DNA from: Halomonas sp. BDJS001 | GTDB taxonomy: Bacteria > Pseudomonadota > Gammaproteobacteria > Pseudomonadales > Halomonadaceae | Direction: 5' to 3' | Length of the DNA stretch: 64,000 nt | Assembly: GCF_026104355.1 (NCBI RefSeq) | Contig: NZ_CP110535.1 | Location: forward strand, 496,001 to 560,000 | Shown: piece after piece, positions 18,456 through 28,989 of the stretch | How positions within the stretch are numbered: position 1 is the stretch's first letter | How the letters are laid out: every line of letters begins with the position of its first letter | Notes under the pieces: generated by a model | Told to the model about the DNA's origin: nothing | Databases searched by the model: none | The model's input: the letters and a program-made list of their open reading frames with translations, nothing else | Translations under genes and position numbers: made by a program

Positions 18456-18842
18456 ATGAAACTGCTTAACCGCTCCGCACTGAGCGTCAGGCCGACCCAG
18501 CCCTTTGTGGACTGGATCAACGCGCTGGAACCCACCATGGGAGACGACGACCTGACCCTGGACGACGTCGAACGTGAAAGTACCATTTACCTGATTCCAG
18601 AGATGGATACCCCGGAAGCGCTGGAAACCTTTGTGCGTGACCGCTACGTGGAAATTCTCGAGACTGAGCTGCGCGCTTGGGAAGAGGATGAACGGCAGTG
18701 GCCAGATAAACTCGACTGGGCATTATTCCAGGAATTTGTGCGCGTCGAGCACAGCTATTTGGCCATTGACCTGGATGACGAAACGGCGTTAGAGATTTCT
18801 GAAGTGGATGATGCGCTGCTGCTCGACAGCGAACAGGATTAG
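18456..18842 (+). CDS. Conserved acidic hypothetical protein
   Basis: 128 residues from ATG 18456, preceded by a good GAGGAGA ribosome site. No family function recognised. It is strongly acidic, rich in Asp and Glu in the C-terminal half (LDDETALEISEVDDALLLD), with Trp-containing segments DWINALEP and WEEDERQWPDKLDWALF. No signal peptide or membrane span, so probably cytosolic. It sits 84 bases after lysS in the same direction, with its own hairpin downstream. Similar small proteins next to lysS occur in related gammaproteobacteria as far as I recall, but no role can be stated. Confidence 0.75.
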   Translation: MKLLNRSALSVRPTQPFVDWINALEPTMGDDDLTLDDVERESTIYLIPEMDTPEALETFVRDRYVEILETELRAWEEDERQWPDKLDWALFQEFVRVEHSYLAIDLDDETALEISEVDDALLLDSEQD

Positions 18843-18927
18843 CGTGCTAATATTTTAAGCAAGCTAAGTTCTGCCTGCGCGGCTGCCCGGTAATAACGGG
18901 ATAGCTAACAGCTCGATAGCGCACTTC

Positions 18928-18949
18928 GAAACCGGCTTAGGCCGGTTTC
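18928..18949. terminator. Hairpin terminator-like element after the acidic protein gene
   Basis: GAAACCGGC (18928-18936) and GCCGGTTTC (18941-18949) form a 9-bp perfect stem with a TTAG loop. The stem ends in TTT but no long T-run follows. It separates the lysS unit from the MFS gene. Confidence 0.65.
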
Positions 18950-19020
18950 ATTGTGTTGGTTCGTTGGTTTTAGACGCTTGGCGGTTTCGTTTAGCAACTC
19001 TCCTGTCTAGGAACTCTTGC

Positions 19021-20424
19021 ATGCGACTGTTTGAAACTCGCCCCGGTGATGATGGCCTGCCTGGGCCGGAACGCGCCCTTGCAGTGCTGGCGCTGGTGAC
19101 CGGCACTTTAATGGCGGTGGTCGATACCACCATGATCAACCTGGCGCTGCCCACTATTGCCGCTGATTTAAATGTGTCGGCATCCCGGGCAGTATGGATC
19201 ACCAACCTGTTTCAGGTCGTGTGTGCGGCTTTTTTGCTCGTGTTTGCGGGCGTTAGTGAATTGATCACACGTCGCAGGCTCTACCTGTTTGGGCTGGCCA
19301 CCTTTGTCGCTGCCGCGCTGGGGGCAGCGCTATCGCGCAATTTAGAAACGTTGCTGGTGTTCCGTGCCTTTCAGGGGTTAGGGGCCGCCGCCACGCTATC
19401 GATTGGCCCATCACTCTATCGGGCGATTTTTCCCTCGCGCCTCTTGGGCAGCGCCCTTGGCTTGAGTGCCTTGGTGGTGGCCGGTGGCTACGCAGCAGGG
19501 CCCACGCTAAGCGGGGTAATCCTCTCCTTTGCCGACTGGCCCTGGCTGTTTGCGCTAAATGTGCCGCTGGGTCTCTGCTCGCTATGGCTCGCCAAGCGTG
19601 CGCTGCCCCGAGAAGCGCCACGCAAAGGCAGTTTTGATGTTGCTGGGGCGCTGCTCTCTATCGTTATGCTGGCCAGCTTCTTTATTGCTATGGACGCCGT
19701 GAGCCACGCCGCACCGATTTGGCAAAGCGGTGGCTGGGCGCTGTTAGCAGTATTGGCCTGTGCTGGGTTTATTGCGCGTCAGCGTCGTGCGCCTTACCCA
19801 CTGCTGCCGCTCAGCGTATTTGCCGAGCTGCGCTTTACACTGGCGGTCTCTGCCTCTGGGCTTGCCTTTATAGGCCAGGGCCTTACGTTTGTAGCGCTGT
19901 CGTTTTTCTACCAGGAGCAGATGAGCTTTTCACCCCTGGAAACCGCTTGGCTATTCACCCCCTGGCCACTGGCTATCATGTTCGTTGGTCCTGTCGCGGG
20001 GCGCTTAGCCGACCGTATTAATCCCAGTATTCTCTCCAGCGCGGGGCTTGGCCTACTTATCATTGGTCTGATTGCGCTGGCGCTGGTCGATGAGTCGACC
20101 GGCGTGGCGGGAAGTCTATGGCGCACTGCGTTATGCGGTATTGGTTTTGGCCTGTTCCAGCCCCCCAACAACCGCGAAATGATGGGCAGCCTGCCGCCGG
20201 AGCGCAGTTCCAGCGTCTCTGGCGTGATGAGCACCACGCGAACCGTGGGGCAGTCATTTGGCGTGGCTCTGGTGGGGGCTGCTCTAGCGCTAGGCTGGCC
20301 GGTACAAGTAACGCTCTGGCTGGGGGCGGCGACCACGCTGCTGGCGCTCTTGGCCAGCGTGGCGCGTATGCCGCTGGCAAGGCGTGCGTTACACGCTCGA
20401 CGGGCATCGTCTGCGGGCCAGTAA
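19021..20424 (+). CDS. MFS transporter, DHA2 (14-span, EmrB/QacA) family
   Basis: 467 residues, mostly hydrophobic, with about 14 spans. The first span carries AVVDTTMINLALPTIAADL, the DHA2 motif with an acidic residue in the membrane, and motif A-like SELITRRRLYLFG follows span 2. The family exports drugs, dyes, organic cations or other small molecules with proton antiport at the inner membrane; the substrate is not predictable. ATG 19021 is chosen because the protein body starts there and AGGAACT precedes it; the frame opens at 18964. No accessory membrane-fusion protein gene lies beside it. Confidence 0.85.
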   Translation: MRLFETRPGDDGLPGPERALAVLALVTGTLMAVVDTTMINLALPTIAADLNVSASRAVWITNLFQVVCAAFLLVFAGVSELITRRRLYLFGLATFVAAALGAALSRNLETLLVFRAFQGLGAAATLSIGPSLYRAIFPSRLLGSALGLSALVVAGGYAAGPTLSGVILSFADWPWLFALNVPLGLCSLWLAKRALPREAPRKGSFDVAGALLSIVMLASFFIAMDAVSHAAPIWQSGGWALLAVLACAGFIARQRRAPYPLLPLSVFAELRFTLAVSASGLAFIGQGLTFVALSFFYQEQMSFSPLETAWLFTPWPLAIMFVGPVAGRLADRINPSILSSAGLGLLIIGLIALALVDESTGVAGSLWRTALCGIGFGLFQPPNNREMMGSLPPERSSSVSGVMSTTRTVGQSFGVALVGAALALGWPVQVTLWLGAATTLLALLASVARMPLARRALHARRASSAGQ

Positions 20425-20467
20425 GCGCGTACAATAAAACGGTTTATGATCTCTCAAGGAGAACCTT

Positions 20468-20776
20468 ATGACGCTGCAGACACAGATTGAGCAGAAGTTA
20501 ACGGCACTCGCGCCGGACGTGCTGCAGGTTGAAAACGAAAGCCACATGCATAACGTGCCCGCGAACTCTGAAACCCACTTCAAAGTGACGCTAGTGAGTG
20601 ACTCCTTCGACGGCATAATGCCGGTGAAGCGTCACCAGCAAATTTATGCGCTGTTGGCTGATGAGCTTTCAGGGCCGGTGCACGCCTTAGCACTGCATCT
20701 TTATACTCCCAGCGAGTGGAAGGCGCGGAGCGGTGAGCGTCCGGATTCACCCAACTGCCGCGGCGGCGGGCAGTGA
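20468..20776 (+). CDS. BolA family protein
   Basis: 102 residues with AAGGAGA before ATG. The central pattern HMHNVPANSETHFKVTLVSDSFDG followed by RHQQIYALLADEL and VHALALHLYTPSEW is the BolA/IbaG KH-like fold; key parts are ESHMHN, FKVTLVSD and HALALHLYTP. It resembles BolA proper (morphogene, transcriptional regulator that partners monothiol glutaredoxins via a conserved His). The C-terminus is a short low-complexity tail. Its TGA overlaps the GTG start of the next gene. Confidence 0.93.
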   Translation: MTLQTQIEQKLTALAPDVLQVENESHMHNVPANSETHFKVTLVSDSFDGIMPVKRHQQIYALLADELSGPVHALALHLYTPSEWKARSGERPDSPNCRGGGQ

Positions 20777-21667
20777 ACCAGGAAGTTACTCGGCGCCACT
20801 ATCTGGACGCCATGGGCATTACTGCCTGGGCAGCTAAGTATCAGTTGCCTAATGCGCTGCCCACTGAGGCCTGTGAGTGGGAAGATTCGACGCCTGCTCC
20901 TACGCCGCCTCGGGAGCGCCTACAGGCATTGCTGGACGACGCCCCTGCGCCTAAACGTCAAACGTCCAAACCTCAACCGCCCGAGCTTCAATCTTCCGAC
21001 CCCCTGGCCTCAGGCGAAGCCATTGCCTCACCCTCGGCGGTGCGGGCACTGCTGGATCAAGACAAGCAGCGTGCGGACAAGCCGGGCCAACATAAGCCGG
21101 CGATTGCCAACCCGGATGCGGCGGGCCCGCGCGGAGGCAGCGCCAGCTAAACCCCTTAAGTTCGAGCTCTCCTGTGTGTGCCTTGAGGGTCGCTGGCTGG
21201 TGCTGAAAGCAGGGAGTATGTCTACCCTTGAGCAGCAGCTACTGGCTAACCTGCTCCAGGCGGCGGGTATTCAGCGTGGGGCGTTTCCGGAAATCAGTCA
21301 CTTCACCTGGCCGCAAATGGCCAACGCCTTTGCGGTGGAGGATCCCCTGGACGAAGCCCGCGAGGGCTTGGCGGCGTTTATCGCCGGAAGCGCGAGCCGA
21401 CAGGGATGGCGATTAGAGCGATTACTTTGGTGGGGCGAGTTAGACGCTGAGCCAGATACCGAATCTGGGGCTAATCAGGCACCGCTGAGCCGCATACTGA
21501 ACGTTGCTGATGGCCAAAGCCAAACGCTTTCGCTGCCCCTCTGGCAGGGGCCCTCGCTTGGGGTGCTTCTCGACGATAGCCATAGCAAGCGTGACCTCTG
21601 GCCAGCGCTGCAGACGCTAGGTCAGCTATGGGCGGCTGGCGCCAAGCAGACTGCTGATGATCACTGA
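20773..21667 (+). pseudogene. Conserved hypothetical gene upstream of rimI, split by an apparent frameshift
   Basis: Frame one, from GTG 20773 (overlapping the bolA stop), begins MNQEVTRRHYLDAMGITAW and runs through a Pro/Ala-rich linker to a TAA at 21148-21150. The conserved C-terminal domain continues in the next frame from about 21140 (KPLKFELSCVCLEGRWLVL) to TGA 21667, with WPQMANAFAVEDP and LERLLWWGELD further on. Related genomes carry a single protein here with the YLDAMGI start and an FxFEL second half, as I recall. Joining the parts needs skipping one base, so one base is probably extra in the GC-rich stretch about 21115-21145. If real, the downstream piece could restart at ATG 21218. 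The function of the family is unknown. Confidence 0.65.
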
Positions 21668-22100
21668 ACTCAACGTTGAGCACCTGGCACTGCTGATTGC
21701 GCTTGAGCAGCGGGCACAGAGCGGCACCTCCGAGACGCAAATGCTGGAGGCTCTGGGCAGTCAGGACACCTGTGTATTGGGCTGGTGGCAGAATGAGCAG
21801 TTGTTAGGATACGCCATTGTGGCACGACTGCCGTTTGAAGCGGAGCTGCAGGCGATCAGGGTTTCACCGGAGTATCGCCGAAGCGGCGCTGGTCTGGCGT
21901 TGATGGAGGCCGTGCTGGCGATGGCAAAAGGCTGGCTCAGTGAGCGACTGCTGCTCGAAGTGCGGGTGGGTAATCTTAGCGCTATACGGCTCTATCGGCG
22001 CTGTGGGTTTAGCGAAGATGGCTGTCGACGGGGCTACTACCCAGCGGCAACAGGGGCCGCCGGGCGTGAGGATGCGCTGCTGATGTCTCTGGTACTTTAG
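21657..22100 (+). CDS. rimI: Ribosomal-protein-alanine N-acetyltransferase RimI-like
   Basis: 147 residues, a GNAT-fold acetyltransferase. The acetyl-CoA loop is YRRSGAGLALMEA near residue 80, preceded by the ELQAIRVSPE strand, and followed by LLLEVRVGNLSAIRLYRRCGF, the RimI-type motif B (core EVRVGNLSAI). RimI acetylates the N-terminal alanine of protein S18. The ATG overlaps the preceding frame by 11 bases. It ends only 23 bases from the convergent zapB, with no terminator seen between them. Confidence 0.88.
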   Translation: MITELNVEHLALLIALEQRAQSGTSETQMLEALGSQDTCVLGWWQNEQLLGYAIVARLPFEAELQAIRVSPEYRRSGAGLALMEAVLAMAKGWLSERLLLEVRVGNLSAIRLYRRCGFSEDGCRRGYYPAATGAAGREDALLMSLVL

Positions 22101-22123
22101 CCAGCAGCGTATCTATCAGGCGC

Positions 22124-22318
22124 TTAGGAGGTGCTGGAGGTGTCGAGACTGTCGAATTTGCTGAGCAGACTGTTGAGACGGCGCTCCCACTCTTCACGCT
22201 CCTCTTTCAGTTTGGCGTTTTCGCCGCGCAGCTCTTCATTTTCCAGTTTCATCATCTCCAGCGCGTCAACGGTATCGGTGACTTTCTGTTCAAGCTGATT
22301 AAATAGCTCCAGACTCAT
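22124..22318 (-). CDS. zapB: Cell division protein ZapB-like coiled coil
   Basis: 64 residues, nearly all heptad-patterned helix (about 3-55) starting MSLELFNQLEQKVTDTVDAL, close to the ZapB N-terminus, then ENEELRGENAKLKEERE. ZapB is a small antiparallel coiled-coil protein that helps assemble the Z ring through ZapA. AGGGAGAT stands just before the ATG. It could alternatively be another short coiled-coil protein, since such sequences are weakly diagnostic. rsmD lies upstream, separated by a terminator, so zapB should have its own promoter. Confidence 0.8.
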   Translation of the reverse strand: MSLELFNQLEQKVTDTVDALEMMKLENEELRGENAKLKEEREEWERRLNSLLSKFDSLDTSSTS

Positions 22319-22373
22319 TTATCTCTCCCTAGCGTAAAAACGAAAACCCAAAACAGGTCATAAAAAGCCACCC

Positions 22374-22396
22374 AAAAAAACAAGCGCAGCGCTTGT
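22374..22396 (-). terminator. Rho-independent terminator of rsmD
   Basis: On the minus strand ACAAGCG, loop CTG and CGCTTGT (22396-22380) are followed by a T-run mirrored by the seven A at 22374-22380. It lies 57 bases after the rsmD stop and before zapB. Confidence 0.8.
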
Positions 22397-22452
22397 CAGT
22401 AGGGACGAATGAGGCGAGCGTAACGCCACCGTCGCTTGGCGGCAAGCGCTGT

Positions 22453-23097
22453 TTACGGTGCGTGACGCTGATAAAGCCTTGCCGTGCTTTCACCCGCCTG
22501 GGTTTCCCGGTGCAACAGCCAGTTGGCGGGCACATCGGGTACCAGCACTGTCTCGGTTTCCAGGTAAATCATTGCCTCGTTATCCAGCCAGCCGCTATTT
22601 TCCAATGATAAGCAGCAGGGCGGGGCCAACTGCTGATGGAAAGGTGGGTCGAGAAAGACCAGAGTATAGGGCTTGGCGGGGCGAGCCAGATAAGCCTGAA
22701 CATCGTTAACATGCACTGTGCTTGCGGTAATATTGAGCGATGCCAGATTGGTCGATAGCTGTGCCGCTACCCGCGGGTCGCGCTCGACAAAATCGACCCA
22801 CGCCGCGCCGCGAGACAGCGCCTCAATGCCTAGCGCACCGGTGCCTGCGAATAGGTCGAGTACCTGCTGGCCGTAAAGCTGCTGCCCGAGCCAATTGAAC
22901 AGCGTTTCACGCACGCGGTCTGGGGTTGGACGCAAGCCGGGGCTATCCAGTACCGGCAACTGGCGACGACGGAATTCGCCGCCGATAATACGTAGCTTTC
23001 CATGTGGCTTACCAAGCGGTTTGCCACGTTGTTTACCGCCCCGCTGAGTAGGCGTTTGGCGGGACTTGGAGGATTGAGGGGGGCGTTGTCGTGTCAT
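22453..23097 (-). CDS. rsmD: 16S rRNA (guanine966-N2)-methyltransferase RsmD
   Basis: 214 residues from ATG 23097; an upstream TTG at 23127 would add ten residues with no better ribosome site. The N-terminal 35 residues are basic (Lys/Arg/Gln), fitting RNA binding. The body has KLRIIGGEFRRRQL, TPDRVRETLFNWL, the SAM-binding LDLFAGTGALGIEALSRGA and the catalytic DPPF. It methylates G966 of 16S rRNA on the assembling 30S subunit. It is divergent from ftsY, the classical gammaproteobacterial arrangement, with 90 bases between the starts. Confidence 0.94.
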   Translation of the reverse strand: MTRQRPPQSSKSRQTPTQRGGKQRGKPLGKPHGKLRIIGGEFRRRQLPVLDSPGLRPTPDRVRETLFNWLGQQLYGQQVLDLFAGTGALGIEALSRGAAWVDFVERDPRVAAQLSTNLASLNITASTVHVNDVQAYLARPAKPYTLVFLDPPFHQQLAPPCCLSLENSGWLDNEAMIYLETETVLVPDVPANWLLHRETQAGESTARLYQRHAP

Positions 23098-23187
23098 GCA
23101 GCGGATTGTAGCGGGCTGTTTATCCAAAGTCTTGGGTTACGGTGTTAGCATAACCCTAATGTCCACACTTTATGTCGGGTAACACTC

Positions 23188-24473
<1,286 letters not shown>

Positions 24474-24477
<4 letters not shown>

Positions 24478-25142
24478 TCGCTTTTGAGCATGTGGGTAAA
24501 CGCTACGGCGGGCGCTTTGAGGCGCTGGCGCACCTTAACTTTCGGGTTGCCCGGGGCGAGATGGTGTTTCTTACTGGCCACTCCGGTGCAGGGAAAAGCT
24601 CGCTACTACGCTTGGTGATGCGCCTTGAGAAACCTAGCCGAGGGCGCGTCGTTGTAGCGGGGCATGACATTGCCCAGCTGCATGCCAGCCAAGTGCCGTT
24701 CTATCGGCGCCAAATTGGTGTGGTCTTCCAGGATCATCAGTTGCTCTTTGATCGCAGCATTTTTCACAATGTTTCTCTACCGCTGGAGATTCAAGGGGTT
24801 GAACCTCGGGAAGCTGCCCGCCGTGTGCGTGCCGCGTTAGATAAAGTGGGGCTGCTGCATCGTGAAAAAGCGTTGCCCATAGAGCTCTCCGGCGGCGAGC
24901 AGCAGCGGGTGGGTATTGCCCGGGCGGTGGTCAATAAGCCCGCGCTGCTACTGGCCGATGAGCCCACGGGCAATCTGGATCCTCAGCTCTCGGCGGATAT
25001 TATGGCGCTGTTTGAGGACTTTAATCGGATTGGTACCACGGTGATGATCGCCAGCCACGATCTGGCCCTGATTGCCCGACTGCGTCACCGCATTCTGCGC
25101 TTAAGCGACGGCAGGCTGGTAGCCGATGAGGGGGCGGTATGA
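24474..25142 (+). CDS. ftsE: Cell division ATP-binding protein FtsE
   Basis: 222 residues. A single ABC ATPase: Walker [14 protein letters not shown] near 36, Q-loop VFQDHQLL, signature [15 protein letters not shown] near 140 and Walker [13 protein letters not shown]. With FtsX it forms a membrane complex that activates peptidoglycan hydrolases at the division site through EnvC. ATGA overlaps join it to ftsY and ftsX on both sides. Confidence 0.96.
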
Positions 25143-26182
25143 AGTCATCCGCGACACCCAAGCGTCGTCAGGGAGCAGCACTGAAAACGCCGCGCAAATC
25201 TGCTGTTAAACCCGCGGTCGATAAAGCGCCCCAGCGAGGCGCCAGGTCGCAGCAAACGCGCTTTTCCAGCCGCCTGCGGGCATGGGGTCGCCACCACCGC
25301 AGCATGGCGTGGGATAGCTTTCAGCGCTTGATACGCTATCCGTTGGGTAACCTCCTGACTATGCTGGCGATTGCTATTGCGCTGGTACTGCCTGCGGCGC
25401 TGTGGCTAACCCTGGACAGTGCCCGCCTGCTGGATGCGGAGCTTGATGAGAGCGCTACGTTAACGGTCTACCTGGAGTTGAGTGCCGATGATGCCCAGTC
25501 GCTGCGTATCGAAGAAGCGGTTAACGCGGAACCAGACGTGCTCGAAACCCAGCTGATCAGCGCCGAGCAGGGGATGGCGGAGTTCCAGCAGTCGCTGGGG
25601 CTCGATGATGCCTTGGCAGGGCTGGAGAGTAACCCGCTACCTATCAGCATGGTGGTGCGCCCGGAAAGCGTTGACCCGGTTGCCATGCAGCAGTTGGCCA
25701 CCCGCCTTGAAGCGCTCGCTGGGGTGGATGAGGTGCGCCTTGACCTGGCCTGGGTGGAACGGCTGAGAAACCTGGCGGAACTCGGTCGGCGTGTGGCGTT
25801 GGCGCTGGGGGCGCTGTTTGGTTTAGGCGTGCTGCTGGTGGTAGGGAATACTATTCGCCTCTCGGTGGAGAGTCGACGCCGGGAAATTGAAGTCGTGATG
25901 CTGATTGGCGCCACGCATGCCTTTGTTAGGCGGCCGTTCCTATATAGCGGTGCCTGGTACGGTTTGGGCGGTGGGCTGCTAGCGCTGGGGTTGTTAGGTC
26001 TGGGCAATCACTGGCTTTCCCTGCCCGTATCCGCTCTGGCGGCCAGTTACGGGGCGAGTTTTTCTTTACCCCAACTCGACGTGACAGGCTCTACAATTCT
26101 GCTATCTTGCAGTACACTACTAGGCTGGTTGGGTGCCTGGTTGGCGGTGACTCGCCATCTCTCCAGCATTCGACCTAGATAA
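25139..26182 (+). CDS. ftsX: Cell division protein FtsX
   Basis: 347 residues. A long basic N-terminal cytosolic tail (1-60) is followed by a first span (LLTMLAIAIALVLPAALWL), a periplasmic domain (about 95-210) and three C-terminal spans with the FtsX core RREIEVVMLIGATHAFVRRPF (short core EVVMLIGAT). It transmits FtsE ATPase cycles to periplasmic partners. The tail is longer than average but otherwise ordinary. It overlaps ftsE by four bases; rpoH follows after about 180 bases. Confidence 0.94.
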   Translation: MKSSATPKRRQGAALKTPRKSAVKPAVDKAPQRGARSQQTRFSSRLRAWGRHHRSMAWDSFQRLIRYPLGNLLTMLAIAIALVLPAALWLTLDSARLLDAELDESATLTVYLELSADDAQSLRIEEAVNAEPDVLETQLISAEQGMAEFQQSLGLDDALAGLESNPLPISMVVRPESVDPVAMQQLATRLEALAGVDEVRLDLAWVERLRNLAELGRRVALALGALFGLGVLLVVGNTIRLSVESRRREIEVVMLIGATHAFVRRPFLYSGAWYGLGGGLLALGLLGLGNHWLSLPVSALAASYGASFSLPQLDVTGSTILLSCSTLLGWLGAWLAVTRHLSSIRPR

Positions 26183-26364
26183 TTAATGCGTTTTATGCAA
26201 CTAAGCGATACTGTTGGCAATGCTTAACCTGCGAACTTTATGCTTGGGTTAAGGTCTCAGTACCGCAGACATTTGTATCACTGAATTAGTATCACGGTTT
26301 TGTAATAGGTTATTGATAACGTGCTACGTCAACCACGATGGGTTACAGGGGAGACCACCTGCAC

Positions 26365-27234
26365 ATGAGCACTAGTCTTCTACCGGTGGGGCAGCTTTCG
26401 CCCGGCGGCGATCTGGGCGGCTATATCCGCGCGGTCAATGGAATTTCGGTACTAACGGCCGATGAAGAGCGCGAACTCGCTTACCGCCTCTATGATGAAG
26501 GCGATCTGGAAGCCGCTCGTCGTTTGGTACTGTCGCATTTGCGCTTTGTGGTGCATATCGCGCGTAGCTATTCGGGCTATGGGTTGCCCCAAGCGGATCT
26601 GATTCAAGAGGGTAACGTTGGCTTGATGAAAGCTGTCAAGCGTTTCGACCCGAACCAGGGCGTTCGTCTGGTTTCGTTTGCCGTGCACTGGATTAAAGCG
26701 GAAATTCACGAATTTGTGCTGCGTAACTGGCGAATCGTTAAAATCGCCACAACCAAAGCTCAGCGTAAGCTGTTCTTTAACCTTCGCGGTGCGAAGAAAC
26801 GCTTGGCATGGTTGAATAACGACGAAGTCGATGCCATCGCCAAAGATCTCGACGTTAAGCCTGAGGTCGTGCGCGATATGGAAGGGCGCTTGTCGTCTTA
26901 CGATGCAGGCTATGACGCCCCGGCAGGCGATGATGAAGAGAGCACTTATCAAGCGCCGGTGCACTTCTTGGATGATGCTGCTTCCGACCCTGCTACACAG
27001 CTGGAAGACAGCAACTTCGAGGAAGACTCAACGCGCCGTTTACAGCTTGCCCTGGAGGGCCTCGATGAGCGCTCGCGGGATATCCTCCAACGCCGCTGGC
27101 TGGCCGATAGCAAAGAGACGCTGCATGACTTGGCCGATGTTTACGGCGTAAGTGCGGAGCGTATCCGTCAGCTTGAAAAAAATGCCATGAAAAAGCTGCG
27201 TCAGAAAATGGGCGAAGAGATGATGGTCGCCTAA
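26365..27234 (+). CDS. rpoH: RNA polymerase heat-shock sigma factor RpoH (sigma-32)
   Basis: 289 residues from ATG 26365, preceded by AGGGGAG; an in-frame ATG at 26338 would add nine residues. Region 2 has [17 protein letters not shown] and [17 protein letters not shown], and the sigma-32-specific RpoH box reads QRKLFFNLR near 132. Region 4 is the helix-turn-helix [19 protein letters not shown]. It directs transcription of chaperone and protease genes. Unlike E. coli, no strong promoter set could be read in the 180-base upstream gap. A strong terminator follows. Confidence 0.96.
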   Translation: MSTSLLPVGQLSPGGDLGGYIRAVNGISVLTADEERELAYRLYDEGDLEAARRLVLSHLRFVVHIARSYSGYGLPQADLIQEGNVGLMKAVKRFDPNQGVRLVSFAVHWIKAEIHEFVLRNWRIVKIATTKAQRKLFFNLRGAKKRLAWLNNDEVDAIAKDLDVKPEVVRDMEGRLSSYDAGYDAPAGDDEESTYQAPVHFLDDAASDPATQLEDSNFEEDSTRRLQLALEGLDERSRDILQRRWLADSKETLHDLADVYGVSAERIRQLEKNAMKKLRQKMGEEMMVA

Positions 27235-27274
27235 GATCATTACTTACTGCTTGATTTTTTGGCTTTTCAGTAGC

Positions 27275-27310
27275 AAAAAACCGGCCCCTTTAAAGGGAGC
27301 CGGTTTTTTG
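27275..27310. terminator. Bidirectional terminator between rpoH and slmA
   Basis: AAAAAACCGGC and GCCGGTTTTTT flank an inner CCCTTTAAAGGG palindrome, forming a long near-perfect stem with A-run on one side and T-run on the other. It serves the convergent rpoH and slmA units. Confidence 0.92.
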
Positions 27311-27328
27311 TGCAGCCATCACGCTAGC

Positions 27329-27937
27329 CTAAGCTGGCTGAGTGGTGGCGCGCAGTAAGTGGGCGGACAGTAGCGACCACTGATCTTCCCAGTGTTCAGT
27401 GGGCAGGCGTTTAAAGTCGCTACGCACATACTGTGAAATGCGCCCCTCCGCCTGGGCTGCCAGCAAATTGGCAGCGGCAGAAGCGGGGATCGTGGGGCGC
27501 AGGCCTTCACGCAGTTCGGCTTCGCGCAGAATCTGCTTAAGCTGCATCTCCAGTCGCTCGAACAGCTGATTGACCCGCTGGCGTAGCCGGGCGGTTTCGC
27601 CGGTGAGTACGTCGCCGCCCATTACCCGGGCCAGGCCAGGGTTTTTTTCAGCAAAGCCCAGCAGTAGCGCCAGTATGGTGCCGCAGCGGGAGGTGGCGTC
27701 AGGAACGTCTTCTAAAATGCGCGTGATGCGGGCAAAAATACTCTCTTCAATAAAGTCGATCAGCCCCTCGAACATACGCGCTTTGCTGGGAAAGTGGCGG
27801 TAGAGTGCCGCTTCTGAAACGCCGACCTGGCGAGCAAGGGCGGCGGTAGTGATGCGCTTGCCGCTATCTTCCTCGAGCATTAATGCCAGGGCCTGGAGAA
27901 TCTGCTCGCGGCGGCGTGGTTTTTGATCTTCGCTCAT
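27329..27937 (-). CDS. slmA: Nucleoid occlusion factor SlmA (TetR family)
   Basis: 202 residues from ATG 27937 (MSEDQKPRRREQILQALAL). The TetR DNA-binding helices read ITTAALARQVGVSEAALYRH then FPSKARMFEGLIDFIEE, matching SlmA closely, which binds SBS sites near the chromosome and blocks FtsZ over the nucleoid. The frame is open upstream to 28039 but those residues overlap argB. It follows argB by 19 bases and is the last gene of the minus-strand block. Confidence 0.92.
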   Translation of the reverse strand: MSEDQKPRRREQILQALALMLEEDSGKRITTAALARQVGVSEAALYRHFPSKARMFEGLIDFIEESIFARITRILEDVPDATSRCGTILALLLGFAEKNPGLARVMGGDVLTGETARLRQRVNQLFERLEMQLKQILREAELREGLRPTIPASAAANLLAAQAEGRISQYVRSDFKRLPTEHWEDQWSLLSAHLLRATTQPA

Positions 27938-27956
27938 AATGTGGCCTCCGTCGCGG

Positions 27957-28877
<921 letters not shown>

Positions 28878-28989
28878 TTATTGTGCTGCTAACGTTTATG
28901 TTGATTAAGTGATGAGGGTCACGCTTTCTAGGTGGTCGCGATCCCTTCAGCGCCGAACTGTTTGGCGAGCTACCTACTGAGTTGCCGGG

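Noticed and set aside
26183..26364. Multiple rpoH promoters like those of E. coli
   Set aside because: A TTGGCA with 17-base spacing meets only a poor TTTATG -10; no convincing sigma-70 or sigma-E boxes could be read.
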